64,000 bases of DNA from the NCBI RefSeq assembly GCF_002914585.1, contig NZ_PDDM01000001.1:62001-126000 (forward strand), in the 5' to 3' direction. Made by a program: the position numbers and the translations under genes. This document shows positions 1 through 8,031 of this stretch, in pieces. Source of the stretch: Pseudanabaena sp. BC1403 (lineage in GTDB: Bacteria; Cyanobacteriota; Cyanobacteriia; Pseudanabaenales; Pseudanabaenaceae). Below the pieces are notes generated by a model. The model had not been told where the DNA came from. It saw only the letters and a program-made list of their open reading frames with translations, and ran no database searches. Positions within the stretch are counted from its first letter, which is position 1. Every line of letters starts with the position of its first letter.

Positions 1-1247
1 TAATTATTGTGATTGCGTTGGTCATATTTTTGATCACCTTTATTTCTAGTCGGAAAATCGTTGCCAAAAACCGCAAGCAGGAAGAACTAGGCGGAATTTT
101 GAGTGGTTTTACGATTCAATTGATTAATGGCGTGGCAAAACTGAGGGTCGCTATGGCAGAAGAACGAGCCTTTGCTGCATGGGCAAAACAACAAAGTAAA
201 ATCCTCAAGTTGCGATCAGGCGCTCAACGTATAAATAATAGTGTGGCGGTCGTTTCGGAAACGATTCCCCTGATCACTTCCATCCTGTTGTTTTGGTTTG
301 CGATTTTATTTATGCAAATGTCTCGACAGTCGCAGAATCCTGTTGGTTTGAATGCTGGCTCCTATCTTGCCTTTGCCTCTGCCCAAGGGCTGTTTATGCG
401 CGGTATCACTGATTTAAGCACTACAGCTACAGAGATTCTAGAAATCATCCCTCTCTGGGAACGTGCCCGTCCTATTTTAGAAGCACCTCAGGAGTCTGAT
501 CCTAGCAAAGCTGATCCCACAAGACTTAATGGGCATATTTTGTTAGATCACATTACCTTTCGTTATCGTGAGGATGGACCTCTAATTTTGGATGATGTGA
601 CGATCGAGGCTCAACCAGGAGAATTTATTGCGATCGTTGGTCCTTCGGGAAGTGGTAAGTCTACTTTGTTTAGATTGCTACTAGGTTTTGAGAACCCTTC
701 TGCTGGCACAGTTTTTTATGATGGTCAAGACTTATCAGGGCTTAACCTTCAGGCGGTTCGCCGCCAGTTTGGGGTGGTGTTACAAAATGGGCGGATCAAT
801 GCGGGTTCAATTTTTGAGAATATCACCGCAGGAGCTTTAGCCACTCTAGAAGAAGCTTGGGAAGGGGCGCGTATGGCTGGATTTTCTCAAGATGTAGAAC
901 AGATGCCGATGGGAATGCACACGGTGATCAGTGAAGGAGGAACCAATCTTTCGGGAGGACAACGCCAACGCCTACTCATTGCTAGAGCCTTAGTGCTGAA
1001 GCCCAAGATTATTCTCATGGATGAAGCAACGAGCGCCCTTGATAATCGGACTCAAGCGATCGTTACTGCCAGTTTAGATCGCTTAAATGCCACTAGAGTC
1101 GTGATTGCCCATAGACTAAGCACGATTATCAATGCCGATCGCATCTTTGTGGTGGATGCGGGGCGCGTGGTGCAGACTGGCAATTTTCAGCAGCTGATCA
1201 AAGAAGATGGTTTGTTTGCGCGTCTTGCGGCAAGGCAATTGGAATAA
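1..1247 (+). CDS. NHLM-type peptide/bacteriocin export ABC transporter, C-terminal part
   Basis: This is the C-terminal ~415 residues of a half-transporter that combines a membrane domain and an ATPase; the reading frame is open to the left edge, so the start lies outside the window. The first ~150 residues hold the last membrane helices and cytoplasmic loops. The nucleotide-binding domain follows, with Walker A GPSGSGKST near residue 210, signature LSGGQRQRLLIARAL, Walker B ILMDEATSALD and H-loop AHRLST. The linker and motif layout resemble the NHLM bacteriocin-system ABC transporters that export leader-bearing peptides across the inner membrane. The substrate and partners would lie upstream. 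I am sure of the ABC exporter class and moderately sure of the NHLM subfamily. Confidence 0.85.
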   Translation, partial: IIVIALVIFLITFISSRKIVAKNRKQEELGGILSGFTIQLINGVAKLRVAMAEERAFAAWAKQQSKILKLRSGAQRINNSVAVVSETIPLITSILLFWFAILFMQMSRQSQNPVGLNAGSYLAFASAQGLFMRGITDLSTTATEILEIIPLWERARPILEAPQESDPSKADPTRLNGHILLDHITFRYREDGPLILDDVTIEAQPGEFIAIVGPSGSGKSTLFRLLLGFENPSAGTVFYDGQDLSGLNLQAVRRQFGVVLQNGRINAGSIFENITAGALATLEEAWEGARMAGFSQDVEQMPMGMHTVISEGGTNLSGGQRQRLLIARALVLKPKIILMDEATSALDNRTQAIVTASLDRLNATRVVIAHRLSTIINADRIFVVDAGRVVQTGNFQQLIKEDGLFARLAARQLE

Positions 1248-1250
1248 TCG

Positions 1251-1346
1251 TTACTCTTCAAACAGATCGGGCAACCATAGAGCCAGCAAAATCAACAAAC
1301 AAGCCACCACTAACCCAACCGTAAGATTAAAAGTATCACTACCCAT
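1251..1346 (-). CDS. possible 31-residue single-helix membrane peptide
   Basis: A small ORF of 31 codons runs from ATG to TAA between two larger genes. It encodes a polar N-terminus (MGSDTFN), one hydrophobic stretch of about 19 residues (LTVGLVVACLLILLALWLP) and an acidic tail (DLFEE). This resembles the small one-helix subunits of cyanobacterial photosynthetic and NDH complexes, but I do not recognise it as any named one. The sequence before the ATG contains only a weak ACGAG. It converges on the ABC transporter, with stop codons 3 bp apart. It could be chance in a short gap, but the clean membrane-helix pattern argues for a real gene. Confidence 0.4.
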   Translation of the reverse strand: MGSDTFNLTVGLVVACLLILLALWLPDLFEE

Positions 1347-1443
1347 GCTCGTAATATATTTTATGATTCACTAATATTACTGCTAGTTGTTCCATTCAGA
1401 TGAAATGACGTGATCAAGATTTTTTACAACTTTCTGCATCGCG

Positions 1444-2373
1444 TCATATCTTCATTCTTCTTTGCTTTAAGCGTTCAGTTCTTTTTTGTAAATTGCTAAA
1501 CATTTCAGATTCAGTAATTTCTGCAACTTGACGCTGTCGTTTAATCTCATCAATCTCAATGCGAAGTTCTTCAACTTTCCTAGCGAGATTCTCTTCATTG
1601 GCTCGAATTTCTCGAATTTGTTGTGCATGAATAAGTGCTTTTTCAATTACTGGAGTAATGTGAGTAGCTAAAATACTTAAAACTTTCAAATTGGGAGCCG
1701 TATAAAACTCAGGTTCTTTATGAGTTATTACAATTGCCCCTAAGACTGTACTATTGGTTTTGAATGGCGCACAAAGCAAAGACTGTGCATCAGCACTACG
1801 ATACTTTACTCTTAGATCAGTTAGTGTATTATTTACAAGTTCAGGCTTCCCTGTACAACAGACTTGCCCAACAATTCCTTCATTTTCCAAAAATACAAAG
1901 GGTTCTAATGGGCATGCCTCTTTAGATCTGAATGCTACCGTATCATACTGACAAATATTAGGATCTAATCGTAAAACAACTAGCCCACTGGTTGCTCCAA
2001 TGACTCGAAAAACTTCATCTAAAGATAGGATACTTAATTCTTCTAGACTAAGATCCCCCGCCATTTTCTCAGTGATGCGAAGTAGAAGATTAGTTTCACG
2101 GTAAAGTTGCAAGATTTCTTTAGCCAAACCACGATTTTGCTCTTCTCGGTTCAAAACTTTTGAGAGATAGAGTGCTAGGTTCTCTGCATTAATTCCAAAT
2201 ACCCACGCAATAATCGTCTCCCCAGAGAGAACTGGGTGTTTGTCTTCACCAATGAGAGAATCGTTTCCACAAATTAGTTTCCCTTCTAAATCACATATCC
2301 CAAAAGGATAGGTGTCTAAATACATATCTAAAAATGGTGATATTTCTTTCTTAAGTAATTTTGATAATGACAT
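1444..2373 (-). CDS. GAF-domain protein with C-terminal coiled coil
   Basis: This 309-residue cytoplasmic protein has an N-terminal region of about 95 residues that resembles a small sensor fold (DTYPFGICDLEGKLICGND). A GAF domain follows at roughly residues 105-245 (hallmarks SLDEVFRVIGATSGLVVLRL, GIVGQVCCTGKPELVNN, SLLCAPF, LGAIVITHK). A basic/acidic coiled coil of about 60 residues forms the C-terminus. No kinase, cyclase or GGDEF output domain follows, so it may act through dimerisation or as a partner of a separate output protein. The N-terminal layout resembles the sensory half of cyanobacterial adenylate cyclases or phosphatases (inference). The ligand is unknown. Confidence 0.75.
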   Translation of the reverse strand: MSLSKLLKKEISPFLDMYLDTYPFGICDLEGKLICGNDSLIGEDKHPVLSGETIIAWVFGINAENLALYLSKVLNREEQNRGLAKEILQLYRETNLLLRITEKMAGDLSLEELSILSLDEVFRVIGATSGLVVLRLDPNICQYDTVAFRSKEACPLEPFVFLENEGIVGQVCCTGKPELVNNTLTDLRVKYRSADAQSLLCAPFKTNSTVLGAIVITHKEPEFYTAPNLKVLSILATHITPVIEKALIHAQQIREIRANEENLARKVEELRIEIDEIKRQRQVAEITESEMFSNLQKRTERLKQRRMKI

Positions 2374-2440
2374 GGTGATGCTACATAAAAAGGAGAGAGA
2401 AAGAAAAATTAGGTATTAATCAAGAGAAGAAAATCCAGAA

Positions 2441-2750
2441 ATGAAACAGCAATATCAGGTTCTCAACTGGACAGAGTATAACGCAGGGTTGAAACAAAGA
2501 GTAAGCTTGACCTTTTGGGTTAGCGAAGAAGTAATTCAAGGATAGTTAAATTAAACTTTAAGTGAAAAAAGGGGAGCATCCAAAGATTATAGCAATCGCG
2601 ACATTTATCACCGTAAAAGCAGTATATCAGCAAGTAGGAAGGCAAACGTAAGGACTGTTAGGGTCACTATTTGCCATGACGGGGATAGATTTACCAGTCC
2701 TAGACCACAACACCGTATCAAGACGAACAGCAAGTGAGACTGTCAAGTAA
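2441..2750 (+). pseudogene. IS5-family transposase remnant (N-terminal fragment, frameshifted)
   Basis: Two frames together spell the N-terminal ~100 residues of an IS5-type transposase. ATG at 2441 opens MKQQYQVLNWTEYNAGLKQR and ends at TAG 2543-2545. A different frame from about 2598 then gives ATFITVKAVYQQVGRQT, a TAA, then GLLGSLFAMTGIDLPVLDHN and TVSRRTAS. The family pattern (SLTFW, RQTQGLL, DLPVPDHSTLSRR) is clear. Everything after the SRR motif, including the DDE catalytic core, is missing, and the element's right end follows directly. It is a dead, internally deleted insertion sequence. No left inverted repeat was found upstream. Confidence 0.8.
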
Positions 2751-2766
2751 TTCTTAAACGGTTTCT
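2745..2766. repeat. right terminal inverted repeat of the IS5 remnant, shared with the C-element family
   Basis: AAGTAATTCTTAAACGGTT and the bases after it match, with one C/T difference, the end of the 141-143-bp elements at 28343, 29200 and 58010. It overlaps the 3' end of the neighbouring kinase gene: the final codons E-T-V-stop of that gene are read from this repeat on the minus strand. Confidence 0.8.
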
Positions 2767-4649
2767 AAAGTAACTGCGATGCGAAACCCTGTGCTGCGAT
2801 CGCCTTGACTTGTAGCATTTCTAGAACGCTTAGCCGAGCGGCAATAATGAGCAGGATCGCGCCAAGAGCCACCGCGTATTACTCGACAACTGCGATCTCC
2901 GCCTTGAGTCCATGCTCTGCCATTCTTGGGCAACAGGTCATAATCGTCATGCCAATTATCTGCACACCATTCCCACACATTGCCATGCATATCATGCAAA
3001 CCAAAAGCATTGGCAGGGTATGTCCCTACTTCGGTTGTTGAGGAATTGCTGTTACCTTTTGGTGCATATTTATAAGGAATTGCACCATTGTAATTAGCTA
3101 AATTTGCGGCGATCGTCTCCCCAAAGCCAAAAGCTGTTAGCGTTCCTGCACGACAGGCATATTCCCATTCCGATTCACTGGGTAAGCGATAGGGTCTGCC
3201 AGTATAATCTGATAGTTTCTGACAAAAGTCCTGTGTGTCATCCCAAGACACAGTTTCTACAGGGCGATCGCTATTGCCTATAAAAATTGCAGGATTATTA
3301 TCCATCAAGATTTTCCATTGCCTCTGTGTGATTGGGAATCGAGACATAAAGAATGGGGGAATGTTCACGATATGGCGTGGACTTTCTTCCTCGCTATGTT
3401 CTAATTCATTGATCGGCGATCCAATCTGAAATCTTCCTGCGGGGATAAATACCATCTCCAGCCCAATCGGCTTACCTTGGACATTACCGAGATTCTCGAT
3501 ATAGATTTTCCCTGTTTTTTGTCGCGTGCTAATTTGCAACTGATTATTGGTTAATTTGCCGATCGCGTTCCGATTAACTGTAACTATGGCAGTTTCAAAG
3601 GAAAATTGCGATAACTGCGGTGCGATCGCGTGATTTGGTTGAGATTTGGATGGAGCGATTGGTGTAATCTGTGTTTTCGCACCTGCTTTCAAGTAAGTTG
3701 ATCGTTGAAATGTTGGTCTATGAGATTGCGAGGATGATGAAGTTAAATTTTTTAGATCATTTAATACTGCCTTAGCTGTCTGATAACGTTGACTGGGAGC
3801 TGAGACAATCATGCGATCTAGAACCTGACCAAGGACAGGACTAATGGACGTATTTTCTAAAAAATCACGCCATATCCAAGTTCCATCCATATCCATTAAC
3901 TCAAATGGTGAGGCATTAGTGAGCAGATGAATACAGGTCACACCCAAACTATAGAGGTCACTAGCAAATATTGCTTTCCCGCGCACCTGTTCTGGTGCAA
4001 CATACACCGCGCTACCAATATGGGTTCCTGTCTCCATCATTGCGGTAGCCGTCACAAATTTCGCCGCTCCAAAATCAACTAACACATGATTTCCAGTCGT
4101 CATTGAGCCAGCTAAATCTCCAGCGGTACTAGGTGATCGCCTACGGATAATATTTTCGGGCTTGATATCCCGATGGATCACATTGCGATCATGAATAAAT
4201 TGCAGAACTGGTAATAAATCTATCAACAACATCCGAATTTTGGCTTCACTAAAGGCTCCCTGTTCACGGAGTTCCTTTAACAGATCCTGTCCATCCACAA
4301 ATTCTTGAATCAAATATTGGCAACCATCATGTTCCAAATGGGCGAATAATGTCGGTATTTGCGGATGTTTGCCCAAGTCATCAAGACGTACAGCTTCCTG
4401 CTGAAATAATTCGGCCGCCTTCACTGCGCTACTAAGATCAGCAGGAAAGAACTGCTTAATCACACAATAAGGTCGAGAAGGAAGAGCTTCATCGACACCA
4501 ATAAAAGCTCTGCCAAAGCCACCTTGACCCAGAATTTTCAACGCCCGATAGCGATCGCCTATCTTTAGTTTTGAGCCACATTGACTACAAAAAACAAGTC
4601 TGGGATCTGAATTTAGAAAATTGCAGTTAGGGTTGAGGCATTGACTCAT
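2754..4649 (-). CDS. Ser/Thr protein kinase fused to an FGE-sulfatase (SUMF1-like) domain
   Basis: This 631-residue protein starts with a CxxxxC...CxxC zinc ribbon (C4, C9, C21, C24). A Hanks-type kinase follows: glycine loop GQGGFG 41-46, Lys65 in VIKQ, HRDIKPEN 159-166, DFG 192-194 and APE 218-220. From about residue 400 to the end lies a formylglycine-generating-enzyme-like domain (MVFIPAGRFQIGS, RLPSESEWEYACRAG, DMHGNVWEWCADNW, RVIRGGSW). All kinase catalytic residues are present. In such fusions the FGE-like domain is usually thought to be a binding module rather than an oxidase (family knowledge). It lies 8 bp downstream of the DUF2993 gene and is probably co-transcribed. The last codons come from an IS terminal repeat, so the native C-terminus may have been trimmed or replaced. 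Confidence 0.9.
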   Translation of the reverse strand: MSQCLNPNCNFLNSDPRLVFCSQCGSKLKIGDRYRALKILGQGGFGRAFIGVDEALPSRPYCVIKQFFPADLSSAVKAAELFQQEAVRLDDLGKHPQIPTLFAHLEHDGCQYLIQEFVDGQDLLKELREQGAFSEAKIRMLLIDLLPVLQFIHDRNVIHRDIKPENIIRRRSPSTAGDLAGSMTTGNHVLVDFGAAKFVTATAMMETGTHIGSAVYVAPEQVRGKAIFASDLYSLGVTCIHLLTNASPFELMDMDGTWIWRDFLENTSISPVLGQVLDRMIVSAPSQRYQTAKAVLNDLKNLTSSSSQSHRPTFQRSTYLKAGAKTQITPIAPSKSQPNHAIAPQLSQFSFETAIVTVNRNAIGKLTNNQLQISTRQKTGKIYIENLGNVQGKPIGLEMVFIPAGRFQIGSPINELEHSEEESPRHIVNIPPFFMSRFPITQRQWKILMDNNPAIFIGNSDRPVETVSWDDTQDFCQKLSDYTGRPYRLPSESEWEYACRAGTLTAFGFGETIAANLANYNGAIPYKYAPKGNSNSSTTEVGTYPANAFGLHDMHGNVWEWCADNWHDDYDLLPKNGRAWTQGGDRSCRVIRGGSWRDPAHYCRSAKRSRNATSQGDRSTGFRIAVTLETV

Positions 4650-4657
4650 AGTTGTAG

Positions 4658-5455
4658 CTATTGTTCTGGAATAGAGTCCATCTTGGCAAAGCCAATCACT
4701 TGCATTTTTCCTTCCGTAAGTTCTAGTTTGATGACTCGTGCTGTGATACCTTTGCTTTCTAATTGCCGCAAATCTAAGACCTTATTCAATCCTTCTGTAA
4801 AAGCTCTAGCAATGCGATCGGGCACAGGAGTTCCTGCCAATTCGATTTTAGGATTGATTATTTGCAGTTTTGTGCCACCAATAGTTTTTAGCTGAGCATT
4901 CACGGAAACGTCTAGACTGGTGACTTTAGGCTTAGTTGGTGTTGGTTGCGACTTTAATGTAGCAGAGAGACGAATGTGATCGCCTTCCAAAAAAGTTACT
5001 TCTGGATTGATTAGATCGAAGATTTCGGGATTTTTATTAGTTCCTGTAATATCAATGCTGAGGTTTTTAAAGGAAGGTTGAACGTTTGGCGATCGCAAAG
5101 CCGTATTAATATCTGCGGAACGTAATACGACACGAGCAGCCGCCTGTAATGGTCTGCGCAAGACAATTTTGCCAGTTTGCAACAAGTTAGGATCGATGCT
5201 AATCGGATCGGTTTCCATATCAACCTGATCAATTCGCAAAAACTCTAAAACGTAAACTCCACGACCCGCGACACGGATCCGATCGACATTACCCAAAAGA
5301 ATCTGATAGTTAGGAGCATTATCAACTCGCACTTCTAAAACATCAGCCCGAACGATTTGCCCACGCAAAAAGTCCGTCGCAATTTTGTCAATCGCAATTC
5401 CTGGTGCGCCTGCTAAACCTAAAACTGTGGTGAGTAACCCAGCAAATAATTCCAT
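4658..5455 (-). CDS. DUF2993 (LmeA-like phospholipid-binding) family protein
   Basis: The ~265-residue product belongs to the DUF2993/LmeA-like family of lipid-binding proteins found in cyanobacteria and actinobacteria. Supporting features are a short hydrophobic N-terminus (MELFAGLLTTVLGLAGAPG), the FLRGQIVRADVLEVRVDNAP region, repeated amphipathic beta segments and the C-terminal IELAGTPVPDRIARAFTEGL. The ORF extends 33 codons further upstream to 5554, but that part is read through a long palindrome, so I prefer the internal ATG at 5455. The stop lies 8 bp before the kinase start, suggesting one transcript. The biochemical role is inferred from the family only. Confidence 0.75.
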   Translation of the reverse strand: MELFAGLLTTVLGLAGAPGIAIDKIATDFLRGQIVRADVLEVRVDNAPNYQILLGNVDRIRVAGRGVYVLEFLRIDQVDMETDPISIDPNLLQTGKIVLRRPLQAAARVVLRSADINTALRSPNVQPSFKNLSIDITGTNKNPEIFDLINPEVTFLEGDHIRLSATLKSQPTPTKPKVTSLDVSVNAQLKTIGGTKLQIINPKIELAGTPVPDRIARAFTEGLNKVLDLRQLESKGITARVIKLELTEGKMQVIGFAKMDSIPEQ

Positions 5456-5489
5456 AAAAAGGAGATGAGTGACTCTGTGATCATAAACC

Positions 5490-5542
5490 AAAACCCAGAA
5501 ATTAAAAGCGACGCATAGCGTCGCTTTTAATTTCTGGGTTTT
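5490..5542. repeat. 25-bp perfect inverted repeat
   Basis: Arms of 25 bp (AAAACCCAGAAATTAAAAGC plus GACGC) flank a 3-base ATA loop. It lies upstream of the DUF2993 gene and is one of many long palindromes in this window with an AAAACCC outer end. Confidence 0.9.
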
Positions 5543-5607
5543 AATAGAGAGCAAAGCGCTATATTTTTCTATAGCTATTCATAGCTATTTTTGATTAGAA
5601 AAAACCA

Positions 5608-5686
5608 CAACAAATTTTTTAAAAGTGGTGCTAAGCAACACTTTTAAAAAATTTGTTGGTTCGGGTTTGAGCGCAACGCGCTGTAA
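5608..5686. repeat. palindromic F-type element, inverted copy
   Basis: A hairpin (5608-5658; 23-bp arms with one mismatch, loop CTAAG) is followed by GGTTCGGGTTTGAGCGCAAC and GCGCTGTAA. Read on the minus strand this is TTACAGCGC...CAAACCCGAACC then the hairpin, the same order as the element at 7089-7170. Confidence 0.7.
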
Positions 5687-5738
5687 GATGGGCGACGCAA
5701 TTTTTGGGAACAACAAAGAAGTTTAGGAGTATAAGTCC

Positions 5739-6251
5739 ATGCAAATTCGGGTGGCAGTTGAGGCTGATTTATCCGCAATTATTCAAATTTATAATGCGGC
5801 TATTCCCAGTCGTCTTGCTACAGCCGATCTTGAACCAATCTCCGTTGAGAGCCGCCGCACTTGGTTTCGATCGCATGGCGATCGCTATCCTGTCTGGGTG
5901 ATCACAATCGGCGATCGCAATATTCAAAGCGATCAAAATGAGAAAATCATTGGCTGGCTAAGCTTACAAATGTTTTATGGTCGCCCCGCTTATCACAAAA
6001 CCGCCGAAGTAAGTATTTATATAGATCCTGAGTGCCAAGGTAACGGAATTGGGAAAAAATTGCTTGGTTATGCGATCGCCCAATGTCCAAAGTTGAATAT
6101 TACTAAATTAGTCGGGTTTGTATTTGCCCATAATGCCGCCAGTCGTCGTCTATTTGAAAGATTAGGCTTTACGGAATGGGGCTTTTTACCAGAAATCGCC
6201 GAATTAGAGGGAGTCGATCAAAGCTTAGTGATTTTTGGCAAAATTATTTAG
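5739..6251 (+). CDS. GNAT-family N-acetyltransferase (phosphinothricin acetyltransferase-like)
   Basis: The 170-residue protein is a full-length GNAT enzyme that would transfer an acetyl group from acetyl-CoA to an amine. It shows the N-terminal RVAVEADLSAIIQIYNAAI typical of the PAT/YncA group, the acetyl-CoA loop ECQGNGIGKKLLGYAI (Q/R-x-x-G-x-G), and the C-terminal NAASRRLFERLGFTEWGFLP. TAGGAG lies 10 bases before the ATG. The 3' end overlaps the convergent thiD gene by 27 bp. The substrate is unknown; methionine derivatives or phosphinothricin-like amines are family precedents. Confidence 0.85.
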   Translation: MQIRVAVEADLSAIIQIYNAAIPSRLATADLEPISVESRRTWFRSHGDRYPVWVITIGDRNIQSDQNEKIIGWLSLQMFYGRPAYHKTAEVSIYIDPECQGNGIGKKLLGYAIAQCPKLNITKLVGFVFAHNAASRRLFERLGFTEWGFLPEIAELEGVDQSLVIFGKII

Positions 6252-7070
6252 CAATGGAAAGAAATGTCCAACTGGCCCCTGTCCTTTACCGATCGCTAAA
6301 GCATATTTCAAAGCTTCAGTCACATAGTTCTTCGCGTCCTGTACGGCTTGAAAACGTGATTTTCCTAATGCTAGATTTGCAGCGATCGCGGCTGACAGAG
6401 TGCAACCAGTCCCATGAGTATGTATCGTATCAATCACCTCAGTCTGCAATACCTCAAGGCGATCGCCATCAAACCACACATCAACTGCTTTGAGATCACC
6501 TGTCATGCCACCACCTTTCACAAGTACTGATCGCGCTCCTAGCTTATAAATTTTCTGAGCCGCAGCTTGCATATCTTCCAGCGTATGAATTTCCATCCCA
6601 GCAAGAATCTGCGCCTCATAGCGATTAGGCGTTGCGATCGCGGCAAGGGGAATTAACAGATCACCTATGGTTTTCACGGCATCATCATCAATTAACTGTG
6701 CCCCAGTCCGCGAAACCATTACAGGATCGATTACCACATTCCCAAAACCAAAAGCAACTAGCTTTTTGACAACGATTTTAATAATCTCTTGATTGAGCAA
6801 CATCCCCGTTTTGATCGCCCCGACCCGCATATCGATCATCACCGCTTCAAATTGTGCTGCCACAGCCTCAGTTGACATCGCATCTACCCTTGTCACTCCC
6901 TGAGTATTTTGAGCAGTTACACAAGTAAGTACGCTTGTGCCATGCACCAGATGAAAAGCAAAAGTACGCAGGTCAGCTTGTATTCCCGCCCCACCCCCAC
7001 TATCAGACCCAGCGATCGTCATCGCGATCGGTATTTGTGAACTATCAAAACTTGTCATATTCGATATCAA
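6225..7070 (-). CDS. thiD: bifunctional hydroxymethylpyrimidine kinase/phosphomethylpyrimidine kinase
   Basis: ThiD phosphorylates HMP and then HMP-P in thiamine synthesis. The 281-residue protein has the ribokinase-fold signatures AMTIAGSDSGGGAGIQADLR at the N-terminus, VTAQNTQGV, VIDPVMVSRTGAQLI, and the anion-hole/catalytic DTIHTHGTGCTLSAAIAANL near residue 215. Length is normal for the family. Either of the first two ATGs (7070 or 7058) could be used. The gene stands alone; its 3' end overlaps that of the acetyltransferase gene, so the two transcripts would be antisense there. Confidence 0.95.
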   Translation of the reverse strand: MISNMTSFDSSQIPIAMTIAGSDSGGGAGIQADLRTFAFHLVHGTSVLTCVTAQNTQGVTRVDAMSTEAVAAQFEAVMIDMRVGAIKTGMLLNQEIIKIVVKKLVAFGFGNVVIDPVMVSRTGAQLIDDDAVKTIGDLLIPLAAIATPNRYEAQILAGMEIHTLEDMQAAAQKIYKLGARSVLVKGGGMTGDLKAVDVWFDGDRLEVLQTEVIDTIHTHGTGCTLSAAIAANLALGKSRFQAVQDAKNYVTEALKYALAIGKGQGPVGHFFPLLNNFAKNH

Positions 7071-7088
7071 GCAATAATTAATAAATAT

Positions 7089-7170
7089 TACAGCGCTTTA
7101 CGTTCAACCCCGAACCCAAAAAATTGAAAGTGTTGCAAAGCAACACTTTCAATTTTTTGGGTTCGGGGGT
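7089..7170. repeat. palindromic F-type element
   Basis: TTACAGCGCTTTACGTTCAA precedes a perfect hairpin at 7108-7168 with 29-bp arms and an AAA loop. The same head sequence is seen near 16840, 20757 and 25407. Confidence 0.75.
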
Positions 7171-7196
7171 AATTGCTCGGAAATTGCTGTAAGTAT

Positions 7197-7249
7197 AAAA
7201 CCCAGAGATTAGAGGCAGTGCTTTGCACTGCCTCTAATCTCTGGGTTTT
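7197..7249. repeat. 25-bp perfect inverted repeat
   Basis: Arms start AAAACCCAGAGATTAGAGGC and close around a TTT loop. The outer AAAACCCAGA matches the palindrome at 5490. Confidence 0.9.
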
Positions 7250-7290
7250 AAATTGCTATATGATTTATTCAACCTGTAGACTGACTTGTT

Positions 7291-7938
7291 ATGCAAAAAA
7301 ATCATCCGACTTATACGCAAGAACAGATTTCAGCTTGGTTTCGAGGACTCATGAGCATTGCCCTTGCAGACAATGAGTACAGTGAGCAAGAGCGCAATCT
7401 CTTTGATCAAATTAGTCATAGTGAAGAATGGGGTGAAGAAGTAACCATCTCTAATTTTGAACCAATTAGCGCTCAAGACTTAGCTGATGCATTAGGTAGC
7501 GATCGCAAAGTAGGCGAAAACTTTTTACGGATGGCAGTGATGATGGCACTTGCCGATGGTAAATACACGGATACAGAAGATTCTATTATTCAAGAGTTTT
7601 GCAAAGCGCTAAATCAAGAAATCAAACCAATTAATGATTTGCGGCAAAAACTAGAATCATCATCGCACCATGAAGAACATCATCCAAATCTGCTGGAGCC
7701 TGTCAAAGAATGGCTCGATCATATGGATATTCATGATTCCCGCCTTGCGAATTTAATTTGTAAAGTCGTTCCTGCTCAATGTCCCTTTGAGCGCGATGTA
7801 GTTCTATTTGGCCGCAAAATCATGCATATTCCCGCTATGTGTGAGATTAATCCTCTATATGATCAACTGGTAGGATTGCGGTTTAGATCGCTAAGTTATC
7901 TTGCTGACAAAGGCGAAGATGTATCCAAATATTGTTAG
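7291..7938 (+). CDS. TerB-like domain plus Mo-dependent nitrogenase C-terminal-like domain protein
   Basis: The 215-residue protein has two parts. Residues ~1-120 are helical and TerB-like (FRGLMSIALADNEYSEQERN, MAVMMALADGKYTDTE), a fold often found at metal-stress or membrane complexes. Residues ~130-215 match the small family named after the nitrogenase C-terminus (EWLDHMDIHDSRLANLICKV, VPAQCPFERDVVLFG, HIPAMCEINPLYDQLVGLRF). That family is widespread in non-diazotrophic cyanobacteria too, so the name does not imply nitrogen fixation; no nif gene is in the window. The function is unknown. Confidence 0.75.
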   Translation: MQKNHPTYTQEQISAWFRGLMSIALADNEYSEQERNLFDQISHSEEWGEEVTISNFEPISAQDLADALGSDRKVGENFLRMAVMMALADGKYTDTEDSIIQEFCKALNQEIKPINDLRQKLESSSHHEEHHPNLLEPVKEWLDHMDIHDSRLANLICKVVPAQCPFERDVVLFGRKIMHIPAMCEINPLYDQLVGLRFRSLSYLADKGEDVSKYC

Positions 7939-7970
7939 TAATAAGGGCGCAAAGCGCCCTTATTACTTTT
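7938..7970 (+). terminator. hairpin terminator
   Basis: GTAATAAGGGCGC and its complement surround an AAA loop and are followed by TTTT. The stem begins at the last base of the preceding stop codon. Confidence 0.8.
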
Positions 7971-8031
7971 TTGGAAGAAAGCGGAAAACGCTATAGTATT
8001 TACTGGTTTTATTAGCAGCCACCATAAAAAA

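Noticed and set aside
4658-5554. Longer 298-residue version of the DUF2993 protein
   Set aside because: The extra N-terminus is translated from a palindromic repeat; the ATG at 5455 gives a proper hydrophobic start.
7291-7938. Evidence for nitrogen fixation from the Mo-dependent nitrogenase-like domain
   Set aside because: The domain name is historical; the family is common in non-fixing cyanobacteria and no nif gene is present here.
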